A DNA stretch of 61,183 bases from Acidobacteria bacterium UBA7540 (GTDB taxonomy: Bacteria > Acidobacteriota > Terriglobia > UBA7540). Location: the NCBI GenBank assembly GCA_002478145.1, contig DLMI01000104.1:1-61183 (forward strand), read 5' to 3'. Made by a program: the position numbers and the translations under genes. Below the pieces are notes generated by a model, which was not told the DNA's origin, did not search any database, and was given only the letters and a program-made list of their open reading frames with translations. Below are positions 41,567-50,015 of this stretch, in pieces (positions within the stretch are counted from its first letter, which is position 1; each line of letters opens with the position of its first letter).

Positions 41567-44308
41567 ATGGTGGCCACGAAAAAGAAGAACGGGAAGCTGC
41601 AAAGGCGCGAATTCCTGAAGAAGGTCAGTGTGGGCGGAGCGTTGGCCGGGAGCGTTCGAGGGCTGGCAGGGGAAGAGCCACATCCTTCCGCGCGCCGGGC
41701 AGCGGCCGCTGAGAAGCCAGCTTCGGGGCCGCCCAGTGCGGGCAATCGCATCACCTTTCCACGCACTTTCAGCGGCCGTAATCTGAAGATGATCGCCTTC
41801 CCACTGGGTGGAATCGGCACAGGCACGATCTCGCTCGGTGGCCGGGGGCAGTTGCGCGATTGGGAGATCTTCAACCGGCCGGACAAGGGAAATACGCCTG
41901 ACTACTGTTTCCCTGCCATCTGGGCACAGGCGGAAGGAAAGAAGCCGGTGGCTCGGGTCCTGGAAGCGCGGATCGAGCCGCCCTACGAAGGGCCGAGTGG
42001 GCTGGGGTCGAACAACGTGCCCGGCCTGCCGCGCCTTGCTTCCGCGAAGTTCACCGGCGCCTACCCATTTGCGCGCCTCGAATTCGAGGACAAGAAGCTG
42101 CCTATCCTCGTCAACCTGGAAGCGTTCAATCCTCTTGTGCCTTTGGATGTTGAGGCGTCCGGTTTGCCCATCGCCGTGCTTCGTTACCACCTCAAGAATC
42201 CGGCCACTACACCTGTGAAAGTGGGTATCGCGTTCAGCCTTCAAAACCCTGTGGGAAATGAAGGGAAACAGGCCAGCTTTCGCCAGGACGAAGGCGTCGC
42301 GGGCTTGTTCATGGATAACCCCTTCTTGCCCGCGACTAATCCGTTGAAAGGCTCGATGTTCCTGGGCGTGCTGGGCGCGCCGGAAGCAAGCGTTTCGTAC
42401 CTTCGGGGGTGGAAACGGACGCAGTGGTGGGATGGGCCGTTGACCTTCTGGGACGACTTCACGGATGACGGCGCTCTGACCAGCGACTCGCCCGCTGTGA
42501 GCCCGGTGGGTTCGCTTGCCGTCACGCAATCGCTGCCTGCGGGCAGCGAGACCTCCGTGACCTTTCTCCTTGCCTGGCATTTCCCCAACCGCACGCCCGA
42601 TCGTTGCGGATGGGAGGCCCCGGCGGCAGAGGACAAGACCACGGTGGTAGGCAACTATTATTGCCAGCGATTCACGGACGCCTGGGAAGTGGCTCGGCAC
42701 GTGGCGCGCGAGCTCCCTTCGCTCGAGGAGCGCAGCCGCCGCTTCGCTACTACGGTGGAATTTTCCACCTTGCCTCCGGCGGCGCTGGACGCGGCGCTGA
42801 GCAACCTCTCGACCTTGCGGACCAACACGGCTTTCCGCACCGCTGACGGCGAATTCCACGGGTTCGAGGGGTGCAACAATCAATCGGGATGCTGCCACGG
42901 GACGTGTACCCACGTGTGGAACTACGAGCAAGCGACGGCCTTCGTCTTCCCTTCGCTGGCGCATTCCATCCGGGAATCCGAATTCCTGCGTAACACCCGC
43001 GAAGACGGCCTGATGGGTTTCCGCTCCTACCTGCCGGATGGAAAAAAGATCTGGAATAAGGCGGCAGCGGACGGCCAAATGGGTTGCCTGATGAAGCTCT
43101 ACCGCGACTGGCAGCTTTCCGGTGACAAGGAATGGTTGCGGGGCCTGTGGCCAAATGCCAAACGCGCACTCGAATTCGCCTGGATCAAAGGCGGCTGGGA
43201 CGCCAACCGCGACGGCGTGGCGGAGGGCGTTCAGCACAACACCTACGACGTCGAGTTCTACGGCCCGAATCCTCTCTGCGGTGTCTGGTACCTGGGGGCG
43301 TTGCGGGCCGGAGAAGAGATGGCGCGCGCCCTCGGCGACCAGGCTGCGGCGGCGGAATACCGGCGGCTCTTCGAGAACGGCAGCAAGTGGATCGACGCCA
43401 ACCTGTTTAGCGGCGAGTATTACATCCAGAAGGTCGAGGGCCGGCCGAAGGAAGAAGTGTTTGAGGGAGTGATGGTCGGTATGGGCGCAGCCAACCCCCA
43501 GAAACCTGACTACCAAATGGGCGAGGCGTGCTTGGTGGACCAATTGCTCGGCCAATACATGGCACATGTGGCGGGACTGGGGTATCTGCTTGATGAGGAA
43601 CACGTCCACAAGACTTTGAAATCCGTTTTCCACTACAACTATATCCCCGACTTGAGCGAGCACGAGGCCGTCCAGCGCACCTACGCACTGAATGATGAGG
43701 GAGGTGTGTTGGTGGCGAGCTATGCCTCCGGCAAACGGCCGGAAATCCCATTTCCCTATTTCGCTGAGGTTTGGACCGGGGAGGAGTACCAGTTCGCCGC
43801 CCACTTGGTGTTTGAGGGCATGACCACGGAGGCGCAAGCTGTAGTGGAAAGCGCGCGCCTTCGTCACGACGGGGAGCGCCGCAATCCCTGGAACGAGCCG
43901 GAATGCGGTCATCACTACGCGCGCGCCATGTCCGCGTGGACGCTGATTGTTGCTCTGAGCGGGTTTCACTACTCCGGCGTTGACCGCAAGCTGACGCTCA
44001 CGCCACGGGTGCGCGCTCAGAACTTCCGCTGCTTCTGGTCGGTCCCCAGCGGGTGGGGGAGATTCTCTCAAACCGTGACAGCGGCCAGCCATACCGTCGA
44101 AGTCGAGACGCTCGAAGGCTCAATGGCCGTGGCGAGCCTTGCGCTGGAAGGGAATGGCAAGGCGGCGCGCAAGAAAGTCTCCGCCCGGCTCGGTAAAGAA
44201 CCCCTGGCCGCGACTTTGCGTGAAGAGGGAAAACTGCGCCTGGTCGCGTTTGATCGGGAAGTCCGCATCGTGCCCGGACTATCGCTCGCCGTCAGCCTGC
44301 GGGCGTAA
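41567..44308 (+). CDS. Secreted GH116 family protein (non-lysosomal glucosylceramidase-like)
   Basis: A 913-residue exported enzyme. The N-terminus carries a Tat signal (KLQRREFLKKVSVGGALAG). The N-terminal domain with IAFPLGGIGTGTISLGGRGQ and LRDWEIFNRPDKG is the hallmark of GH116 beta-sandwich domains. The C-terminal alpha/alpha barrel includes TCTHVWNYEQATAFVFPSL and a VQHNTYDVEFYG segment (D561 in it) that resembles the NTYDV-x-FY segment of GBA2. GH116 enzymes include beta-glucosidases and glucosylceramidases. The exact substrate is not set by sequence. The ATG follows GGAGGAGG; an upstream GTG at 41555 is less likely. Confidence 0.9.
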   Translation: MVATKKKNGKLQRREFLKKVSVGGALAGSVRGLAGEEPHPSARRAAAAEKPASGPPSAGNRITFPRTFSGRNLKMIAFPLGGIGTGTISLGGRGQLRDWEIFNRPDKGNTPDYCFPAIWAQAEGKKPVARVLEARIEPPYEGPSGLGSNNVPGLPRLASAKFTGAYPFARLEFEDKKLPILVNLEAFNPLVPLDVEASGLPIAVLRYHLKNPATTPVKVGIAFSLQNPVGNEGKQASFRQDEGVAGLFMDNPFLPATNPLKGSMFLGVLGAPEASVSYLRGWKRTQWWDGPLTFWDDFTDDGALTSDSPAVSPVGSLAVTQSLPAGSETSVTFLLAWHFPNRTPDRCGWEAPAAEDKTTVVGNYYCQRFTDAWEVARHVARELPSLEERSRRFATTVEFSTLPPAALDAALSNLSTLRTNTAFRTADGEFHGFEGCNNQSGCCHGTCTHVWNYEQATAFVFPSLAHSIRESEFLRNTREDGLMGFRSYLPDGKKIWNKAAADGQMGCLMKLYRDWQLSGDKEWLRGLWPNAKRALEFAWIKGGWDANRDGVAEGVQHNTYDVEFYGPNPLCGVWYLGALRAGEEMARALGDQAAAAEYRRLFENGSKWIDANLFSGEYYIQKVEGRPKEEVFEGVMVGMGAANPQKPDYQMGEACLVDQLLGQYMAHVAGLGYLLDEEHVHKTLKSVFHYNYIPDLSEHEAVQRTYALNDEGGVLVASYASGKRPEIPFPYFAEVWTGEEYQFAAHLVFEGMTTEAQAVVESARLRHDGERRNPWNEPECGHHYARAMSAWTLIVALSGFHYSGVDRKLTLTPRVRAQNFRCFWSVPSGWGRFSQTVTAASHTVEVETLEGSMAVASLALEGNGKAARKKVSARLGKEPLAATLREEGKLRLVAFDREVRIVPGLSLAVSLRA

Positions 44309-44406
44309 AGCTCCAGTTCGAGCTTTGGCAAGGTTGTGGGAGGGCCGATGCGACGCAGCAGGTTCTGGTGCCGTGGAGTGTTCTCCAGAGGGCATCGGTA
44401 TCGCAG

Positions 44407-45063
44407 TTATTTGAGCTTTGCATACTCAGCCTTGGCCTGTTTGAGGATGGGGATGTCAGGGTCCGCGTCCTTCCAAAGGGCGAAGAAGTCCTGGTAGGCG
44501 GTGCGGGCTTTGGCGGGGGCGTCCTGTTGTAAGGGTGCCGCTTGCGGGCGCTCTGTTTGGGCGGGCGCAACGCCAGCCCCTACACTCGCGTGGAGGGCGT
44601 AGGCCCGGCCCAAGCCGAGGCGAGCCAGCGCGCCAAGCGGAGACTTCCCCACGATGTCGGGATTGTCGATGATCTTCTGGAACTCTGCCGCAGCTTGGCT
44701 GCCTTGGCGCGCACGGAGATAAGCCTCGCCGCGCACACAGACGGGATAGAGCACCACAGTCAGCGAGGCTATTGGCGTCCCTAGTTCATACGGTGCTGCC
44801 GGTTGCAGGAGCCCGATGGCCTTGGAAGGGTCGTTGCGCCCGATTTCCACCGCAGCGCGAATCGTCGGCAACCAATAGCCGTTCAATAGCGTGTCCAAGG
44901 GGTGCTCTTTGTTCAGGTCATCGGCCATGGCAAGCGCCCGCGCCGAGTCACCCGCCCGTGCCAATTCCTCAAACCTCCGCTTCACCTCCTCTAACACTGT
45001 TCCTCGCGACTCCTCCCAAGCTTGCGCGATCAAGCTGGAGAGTGGTACCTTCTCGATACTCAT
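44407..45063 (-). CDS. Short TPR-like protein related to the C-terminus of larger acidobacterial regulators
   Basis: A 218-residue protein. Its sequence matches the C-terminal part of long acidobacterial kinase- or winged-helix-TPR proteins: ADDLNKEHPLDTLLNGYWLPTIRAAVEI, PYELG, YLRARQGSQAAAEFQKII and FFALWKDADPDIPILKQAKAEYAKL. The usual N-terminal effector domain is absent, but AAAGGAG precedes the ATG at 45063, so this short form may be expressed. Between the last two repeats, about 19 residues (VGAGVAPAQTERPQAAPLQ) are encoded by a palindromic element inserted in frame. It could be a functional stand-alone TPR protein or a decaying remnant. Confidence 0.7.
   Translation of the reverse strand: MSIEKVPLSSLIAQAWEESRGTVLEEVKRRFEELARAGDSARALAMADDLNKEHPLDTLLNGYWLPTIRAAVEIGRNDPSKAIGLLQPAAPYELGTPIASLTVVLYPVCVRGEAYLRARQGSQAAAEFQKIIDNPDIVGKSPLGALARLGLGRAYALHASVGAGVAPAQTERPQAAPLQQDAPAKARTAYQDFFALWKDADPDIPILKQAKAEYAKLK
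44528..44584. repeat. In-frame palindromic element in the TPR gene
   Basis: On the minus strand it opens TGTAGGGGCTGGCG and closes GGCACCCTTACA. The ends form an imperfect inverted repeat of the GTAGGGG class, and the insert keeps the reading frame in a loop between helices. Confidence 0.6.
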
Positions 45064-45173
45064 CGGGGTATCTCCTTTCTGCTGCCTCAACAGCAGGTTT
45101 TTTCGACCTGGAGATACCCTTTTCTCTTTTCAACCCATTTTCAACACGAAATGTTACAGCCTAGGGGTTGAGT

Positions 45174-45222
45174 CTGTGGTCGGTGGACTGTAGTCCGTTG
45201 TCCGTTGTCCGTGGTCGGTTGA
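45174..45222. repeat. Heptamer array (CCGTTGT type)
   Basis: CTGTGGT, CGGTGGA, CTGTAGT, CCGTTGT, CCGTTGT, CCGTGGT, CGGTTGA. It lies in the divergent-side interval upstream of the TPR gene and before the WD40 gene's 3' end. Confidence 0.85.
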
Positions 45223-45257
45223 AGAAACGGGCCTGGAGACTGGAGTTCTTATCCAAT

Positions 45258-45306
45258 CTACCACCTGCTGCCCGCCGCCTTCTGCTTTCTGCCTTCTGCC
45301 TATTGC
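45258..45306. repeat. Heptamer array (CTTCTGC type) containing the WD40 gene stop
   Basis: CTACCAC, CTGCTGC, CCGCCGC, CTTCTGC, TTTCTGC, CTTCTGC, CTATTGC. The minus-strand stop codon at 45300-45302 is in the last unit. Confidence 0.85.
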
Positions 45307-46430
45307 CGGCCAACGATTCGCTTCCACAGCAATACCGCTCTCTCGGAAGACGCCGCGAAATACTCACCGTCGGGAGAAAAACTTACCGTAAGCAAGGGGT
45401 CCTTACTATCCTCCATGGTCTGCTGCAATGTGCCATCTTCTACTGACCACATCCGAGCTGTCTTGTCCTCACCAGCAGAAACCAGCCATTTGCCGTCGGG
45501 GGAGAACTCCGCCCAATGGACCGGCCCATGGTGTCCCGTGAGTGTCTTCAGCAGCTTCCATTCGGGCGCCGAGAAAATTCGAATTTTGCCATCTTCGCAG
45601 GCGGTTGCCACCTTACTGCTGTCAGGCGAAAAGGAGATGTTGAGCACGGTCCCCTCGTGTCCACGCAAGCTGTCAACAAATCGGTGCTGCTTGGCTTGGA
45701 CCACTACGGGATCCGGGGTAGAACTCATGGCGATTTGTGCCAGGAGAACCCAATGACCATCCGGAGAAAACGCAAACACATTGGGCGATTGAGTCAAGTC
45801 CGGGATAGTGAGTCTGGTCATACGGCCGGAGCGAGGATCCCAAAGATCGAAACTGCTGGCCTTGTAAAGAATCAGGTATCCCAGACGAGGGACATAGAGA
45901 ATGGGCCCAAATCCCCCGCCTCCCCCCACTACGTCTACCTTGCCGGAAAGCCGGTCTTCAACCGCGTCCCATTGAAACGCGAGGAGGGGTGTTGATCCGC
46001 CGGGTCCCTTGCCTTTGGCGGAGATCACTCCGTTCCCTAACAACAACAGTTGGTTCATGGCCAGAAAATTTGCGGATTGAATGTTCAGGTCGGCGATATC
46101 CGGTATGCGGGGCTTGAGAACTTTTTGAATGCTCCCCTCACGCACCCCCATCAAAACGATCTTGTCTTCGCTTGCGACCGCCAGAATTGAACCATCCGGC
46201 GAAAAAGCTCCGGCAGGGGAGTAGCTCAAAGCAAGGTGTCCTTCAATGCGCCCGTGGCTGAGCCATAGGTAATGCGTTGGCTCGGTGCTTTCAACGCTTT
46301 CAACTTGGGCTCGTGCAGGCAGAAGGCAGAAGGCAGAAAGCAGAAACCAGAAGGCAGAAAGCAGAAGGCGGAAAGCAGAAGACCGTGACCATGACCCATC
46401 TGCCCACGATGCCACAGTGGGGGCTGACAT
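45300..46430 (-). CDS. Secreted WD40 repeat protein with a repeat-encoded signal peptide
   Basis: A 376-residue beta-propeller protein with WD40-type blades (GHEGTVLNISFSPDSSKVATA, GHHGPVHWAEFSPDGKWLVSA and others). Proteins of this type usually act as interaction platforms. The start at 46430 is preceded by CTAGGAAT and gives an N-terminus with a good Sec signal: basic-polar n-region, hydrophobic LLLSAFWFLLSAFCLLP and ARA-Q cleavage site. That hydrophobic core is encoded entirely by a CAGAAGG-type heptamer array (46320-46382), so seven residues repeat (LLLSAFW, FLLSAFC). The frame is open further upstream to 46661 but runs through a dispersed repeat and overlaps the Nudix gene. Its stop codon also lies in a heptamer array. 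Confidence 0.82.
   Translation of the reverse strand: MSAPTVASWADGSWSRSSAFRLLLSAFWFLLSAFCLLPARAQVESVESTEPTHYLWLSHGRIEGHLALSYSPAGAFSPDGSILAVASEDKIVLMGVREGSIQKVLKPRIPDIADLNIQSANFLAMNQLLLLGNGVISAKGKGPGGSTPLLAFQWDAVEDRLSGKVDVVGGGGGFGPILYVPRLGYLILYKASSFDLWDPRSGRMTRLTIPDLTQSPNVFAFSPDGHWVLLAQIAMSSTPDPVVVQAKQHRFVDSLRGHEGTVLNISFSPDSSKVATACEDGKIRIFSAPEWKLLKTLTGHHGPVHWAEFSPDGKWLVSAGEDKTARMWSVEDGTLQQTMEDSKDPLLTVSFSPDGEYFAASSERAVLLWKRIVGRQ
46320..46382. repeat. Heptamer array (CAGAAGG type) inside a coding region, 9 units
   Basis: CAGAAGG, CAGAAGG, CAGAAAG, CAGAAAC, CAGAAGG, CAGAAAG, CAGAAGG, CGGAAAG, CAGAAGA on the plus strand. Read on the minus strand it encodes 21 codons of the signal peptide core of the WD40 protein. 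Confidence 0.9.
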
Positions 46431-46438
46431 ATTCCTAG

Positions 46439-46510
46439 CCCTCTCCCCCTCGGGGGAGAGGGTGGCCCGCGCCGGTGCTTTCTTCAGCCGGAGCGGGACG
46501 GGTGAGGGGG
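46439..46510. repeat. CCCTCTCCCC-type dispersed palindromic repeat
   Basis: CCCTCTCCCC...GGGGAGAGGG hairpin followed by TGGCCCGC and closing GGGTGAGGGG, as at 40382-40515. It occupies the gap between the Nudix gene and the WD40 start and supplies the DNA just upstream of the WD40 ribosome binding site. Confidence 0.75.
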
Positions 46511-46530
46511 TGCCCCCGGTCGTTTGCAGA

Positions 46531-46938
46531 TCACAAATCGATTTCAGCATTTGAGATTCGATGCACCAATTCGCGGTCCGCCTCAAGGAAGTTAAATTCA
46601 GTGAGTTGGGCTCGCCGCACCCACTCGACGGCCTCGAACACCTGATTGCGAATCGTCCCACGAAAGCTTCGGACCGCGAAGAAAACTACTTCGACATACC
46701 GATCCGGGTACCGGTGACGTATGCGAAAGACTTCCTCCCCTATTTCGGCCTCGATCATCAGTTCCTCAGCCAGCTCGCGGCGCAGCGAGGCTTTCAAGTC
46801 TTCACCGTCTTTCACCTTGCCTCCGGGAAATTCCCATTGCATTCCATAAGCGTCAGTGTGATGACGCTGGCAGATCAGGATAAGGTCGCCATCTACTACG
46901 ATGCCGGCGCTGACGAGGATGGATTTCTGTTCAGTCAT
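46531..46938 (-). CDS. Nudix hydrolase, MutT-like
   Basis: A 135-residue Nudix hydrolase. The Nudix box is GGKVKDGEDLKASLRRELAEEL, split as GGKVKDGEDLKA and SLRRELAEEL, with the expected Glu residues for Mg binding. VSAGIVVDGDLILICQR and MQWEFPGGK fit the 8-oxo-dGTP diphosphatase (MutT) group. It probably cleans oxidised nucleotides in the cytoplasm. The start at 46938 was chosen for the typical MTEQKSILVSAGIV N-terminus; 46989 is also open. Confidence 0.9.
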   Translation of the reverse strand: MTEQKSILVSAGIVVDGDLILICQRHHTDAYGMQWEFPGGKVKDGEDLKASLRRELAEELMIEAEIGEEVFRIRHRYPDRYVEVVFFAVRSFRGTIRNQVFEAVEWVRRAQLTEFNFLEADRELVHRISNAEIDL

Positions 46939-47377
46939 AAGGGAACGGTATTCTAACAGAGGATGAGGTGGGTTCGTTGCCAGGCTCATGCTCAGTGTTC
47001 AATGAACCCGAATTCGGAACTTGGAGTTGTGGGCACACGGCCCACAACCTTGTCACTCTGAGCCCGGCAGCCTTCCCGGTTGTTCCCGCGCTTTGATGGG
47101 AAAAATCGTAGAGCATGTTTCCGGTTAGCTGCAACTCGCGCTCGGTAGCGGTTCGCTCCATCAAATCGCTGTCTAACTCGCCCTGTTCGCAGAAGTGGAC
47201 GCCCTAGGTCTCTCGAAGTCCCGATCTGAGAAATGTGCGCTGGCGTACGCTGGCCGCCGCCACATGTCGCCGGACGCCGTTTCCGGACAGCGTCCCAGTT
47301 TCTAGAGCAGTACCCCGCCTCAGAAGGGTCCGGACGAGGCATGACCCGCTTCGTGCCTCAAGGAGATGCCCAAGCAC
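46939..47377. other. Interval without a recognised gene
   Basis: About 440 bases between the Nudix gene and the aspartyl-protease-like gene. Short open frames on both strands have no ribosome binding site or recognisable domain. The sequence could hold a decayed gene, but I cannot identify it. Confidence 0.5.
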
Positions 47378-48400
47378 CTACTCAGCCACCGCGAGGATGA
47401 GCTTCTTGGCGCGGATGTCGATCGTGACTATGAAGCGGGATAGAACGTCGCTGCCGAGCGCCAGTGCGACGGGCAAGTCAAAGCCGGTTCCGCGACGGAC
47501 CTGGGATTCGCGGAGGTCATCAAGAATGAATGTGTGCCCGCCCAGTTCCATCGGAACTCGCTCACGGAAAGCCTTGAATTTTCCAGGCCGCTCGACACGA
47601 GCGAGGCCTTCGGCAAAGGCGGGGTCGATGAAGGACACGTTGTAGCCTGTATCGAAATAGACGATCGCCTCACGCCCGTTCACCCTGGCTCGTGCATACA
47701 GAATGTGACCCTGCGATTTCGGAGGCTCGACCAGATCGACGCAAAGATAACGCTTGCGGTCGAGTTCCTCCGGGAGAGGTGAGGCGGTCACGCCGACTCT
47801 GCGTGATCGGTAATCCAAAGTCAGGCGCCGATCCAGGAAGAAGTCAAGCCCCACGGTTCCATTGAAGGGTTCGGAGGAGAACATTTGCCAATCGGACAGG
47901 CTTGCCGCGACATTCTTGAAAACTTCCCCGAGGACGGAGACCGTTTCGACGCGAATGCCAGACGATTCGCCACGGTGGCTGCCGTCGGCGTTGAGTTCCT
48001 CGATGCGTTCCTCAACGCGATGCGGAATCGAAGGGGCCTGGTTGGTAATCACAAAGCCACTGGCGGTTCCTGAATCGAGCATCAGGGGCAGTTTGATGCC
48101 GGAAACATCCACTTCTACGAAGGGACAGCCTGAGGCGCCAAGAGTCAGCGGATAGAGTTGGGCTTCCCGGTAGCCAAGGTCCTGCGACCACCGCCGCAAT
48201 GAGGCAGACTCAAGCGTGGTCGAGACCACTGCCGCTTTGATCATTTGACCCGCCGCAAAAGACGCGCAACTCAAGACAGCCGCGACGGAGAATAAGACGG
48301 AGAATAATATGAAAGCGGTTGACGTCCACGCTGCGGCGGAACCTGATCGGACCGAGAGAAACCGCCGTGCCGTTTTCCTGAACATTGTGGCTCGCTCCAT
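47378..48400 (-). CDS. Exported retropepsin-like aspartyl protease family protein
   Basis: A 340-residue protein with an N-terminal hydrophobic signal (TAFILFSVLFSVAAVLSCASFAAG). Two aspartyl motifs lie in one chain: LMLDSGTASG (D109) and VYFDTGYNVS (D250), each at the start of a retropepsin-like half with matching strands (VDVSGIKLP and ARVNGREA). Single-chain proteins with two such halves could act as a pepsin-like protease, as a PDZ-less relative of bacterial gag-polyprotein-putative aspartyl proteases. The second has the full DTG; the first has DSG. Activity is plausible but unproven. ATG at 48400 or 48385 could both serve. Confidence 0.82.
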   Translation of the reverse strand: MERATMFRKTARRFLSVRSGSAAAWTSTAFILFSVLFSVAAVLSCASFAAGQMIKAAVVSTTLESASLRRWSQDLGYREAQLYPLTLGASGCPFVEVDVSGIKLPLMLDSGTASGFVITNQAPSIPHRVEERIEELNADGSHRGESSGIRVETVSVLGEVFKNVAASLSDWQMFSSEPFNGTVGLDFFLDRRLTLDYRSRRVGVTASPLPEELDRKRYLCVDLVEPPKSQGHILYARARVNGREAIVYFDTGYNVSFIDPAFAEGLARVERPGKFKAFRERVPMELGGHTFILDDLRESQVRRGTGFDLPVALALGSDVLSRFIVTIDIRAKKLILAVAE

Positions 48401-48724
48401 CTGCTTGAACGAGCCTATCTTACAACAGTTGCAGCGGGGCTAACAGTGCCGAGCAGAAAGCCAGCAGAAGGCGTCATCGCCGTAATCATCGCCTTGCTCG
48501 CACGCGACGTGGTAGCGCTGCCCAGCTACGCATCTTCCGAGGGTTTCAGCAATGGCGTCCGGCGTTTCACCAAGCGTTGCGAGCAGGAAGGGCGGGGCGG
48601 CGCGACGCTTGCTCGTAACCGATCGACCTTGAATCGCGTCCATCTCATTAGCGCCTCGCACGCTCCAAACCAGCCACGTGCTCCGGCGGAGACCCGTGCG
48701 CCTGCGCTTGGACGGAGGGAACAC
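48401..48724. other. Divergent intergenic region
   Basis: A 324-base region between the aspartyl-protease-like gene (minus) and the VWA gene (plus). The upstream open frame of the VWA gene runs through it but has no signal peptide or ribosome binding site until 48725. No repeat or RNA is evident; both promoters are expected here. Confidence 0.5.
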
Positions 48725-49777
48725 ATGTTCATCAACGCGCGTATCGGCCTTTTTCTTCTCGTGCCTCTGCTATTCACCGCTGCGGCTTCAGCCCAACAAA
48801 ACAGTCCGCTAACCCAACCTGGCAACGGTAGGATCTACCTTGACGTCGTCGTCACTCCGAAGTCCGGGGCGCCAGTTACCGGTCTTCAGCAGCAAGACTT
48901 CACCCTGCTAGATAACAAAACCCCGCAGACCGTCACCTCCTTCCAGGCCCTCGGCGGCAGTCAGGCTCCCATTGAGGTCATCCTGCTTGTTGATGCGGTC
49001 AACACGGGTATCCTGAACGTCGCCCGCGAACGTGAACAGATCGACAAATTCCTCCGTGCCAATGGAGGTCACCTTGCACACCCCACCGCCATTGCCGTCT
49101 TTACAGATACAGGCCTCCAGTTTGACGAGGGCTTCTCGAGCGACGGCAACGCGCTCAGTGCCTCATTGGATCAGACCACCGTCGGCCTCCGTAGCATCCG
49201 CAGGTCAGCCGGCTTCTACAGCGCGACCGCACGCTTGCAGCTCTCCATCGAGGCCCTGCGTCTGCTGGTGGCGCGCGAGGCCCCCCGCCCGGGGCGCAAG
49301 CTTATCCTCTGGGTCTCTCCCGGTTGGCCTCTCCTCCCCGGCTCCAACGAGCTCGGCTCGCAGCAACAGCAGATCTTCGCGACTATCGTCAGTCTCTCGA
49401 CTCAGCTCATACAGGCCCGCATCACCCTCTACAGCATCGATCCTCTAAACTTCGCCCAAACCGGCGGCTCACGCGCCTTCTACTATAAGGAGTTCCTCAA
49501 AGGTATTAGCAAACCCAGCCAAGTCAGCATCGCGGACCTTGGGCTCCAGGTACTCGCCACCCAGAGTGGCGGTCTTGTTCTCAACTTCGGCCACGACGTC
49601 GCCTACCTCCTGCAAGAATGCCTCGCCGATACGGAGGCCTACTACGAGCTCTCCTTCGATCCACCCCCAGCCGACCAGCGAGACCAATACCACCACCTAG
49701 AAATCAAACTCGCAAAGCCCGGCCTAACCGCGCGCACTCGTCAGGGCTATTACGCGCAACCTTTGCGCCGCACCTGA
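48725..49777 (+). CDS. Secreted VWA-domain protein of the acidobacterial VWFA-related type
   Basis: A 350-residue protein with a signal peptide (ARIGLFLLVPLLFTAAASA). A leading strand-rich segment (IYLDVVVTPKSGAPVTGLQQQDFTLLDNK) is followed by a von Willebrand A domain (VILLVDAVNTGILNVAREREQI) and ends YYELSFDPPPADQRDQYHHLEIKLAKPGLTARTRQGYYA. This pattern is the acidobacterial VWFA-related domain family, with many paralogues per genome. The MIDAS motif is not perfect (DAVNT in place of DxSxS), so metal binding may be altered. The start follows GGAGGGAACAC; the open frame extends upstream to 48446. Confidence 0.88.
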   Translation: MFINARIGLFLLVPLLFTAAASAQQNSPLTQPGNGRIYLDVVVTPKSGAPVTGLQQQDFTLLDNKTPQTVTSFQALGGSQAPIEVILLVDAVNTGILNVAREREQIDKFLRANGGHLAHPTAIAVFTDTGLQFDEGFSSDGNALSASLDQTTVGLRSIRRSAGFYSATARLQLSIEALRLLVAREAPRPGRKLILWVSPGWPLLPGSNELGSQQQQIFATIVSLSTQLIQARITLYSIDPLNFAQTGGSRAFYYKEFLKGISKPSQVSIADLGLQVLATQSGGLVLNFGHDVAYLLQECLADTEAYYELSFDPPPADQRDQYHHLEIKLAKPGLTARTRQGYYAQPLRRT

Positions 49778-49823
49778 CGCCATATCGGTCGACACTCGCC
49801 AAATTATACAGAGCGACCTCACT

Positions 49824-49893
49824 TGTAGCGGCGCTCGGCGCCTGCCCCGGCTTGGCGGGGAGCGCCGACCGGCGGTCATAGACCGCCGCTACA
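49824..49893. repeat. Palindromic TGTAGCGGCG...CGCCGCTACA element
   Basis: Perfect 10-base outer arms with internal hairpins (GGCGGTC-ATA-GACCGCC at 49871-49887). It resembles the other GTAG...CTAC palindromes in the window. Confidence 0.75.
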
Positions 49894-50015
49894 GCGGATG
49901 TTCACCCCTGAGCAGGCGTAGCGAACACCTGTCTAATAGGCCCCCGGCTTTTCCACCCGCCCGCGCTCGCAGGTTGGCGACGGCGGCAAGGCGGGGCAGA
50001 CCGATTAGGACGATC

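Noticed and set aside
41519..44092. Long minus-strand open frame of 857 codons
   Set aside because: It is the antisense shadow of the GH116 gene, which has domain motifs, a Tat signal and a ribosome binding site; the shadow has none.
46431..46661. Upstream extension of the WD40 gene
   Set aside because: It would overlap the Nudix gene and read through a palindromic repeat; the start at 46430 has a ribosome binding site and gives a proper signal peptide.
46992..47342. Minus-strand open frame between the Nudix and aspartyl-protease-like genes
   Set aside because: No domain, no ribosome binding site and Arg-rich composition; treated as non-coding or decayed.
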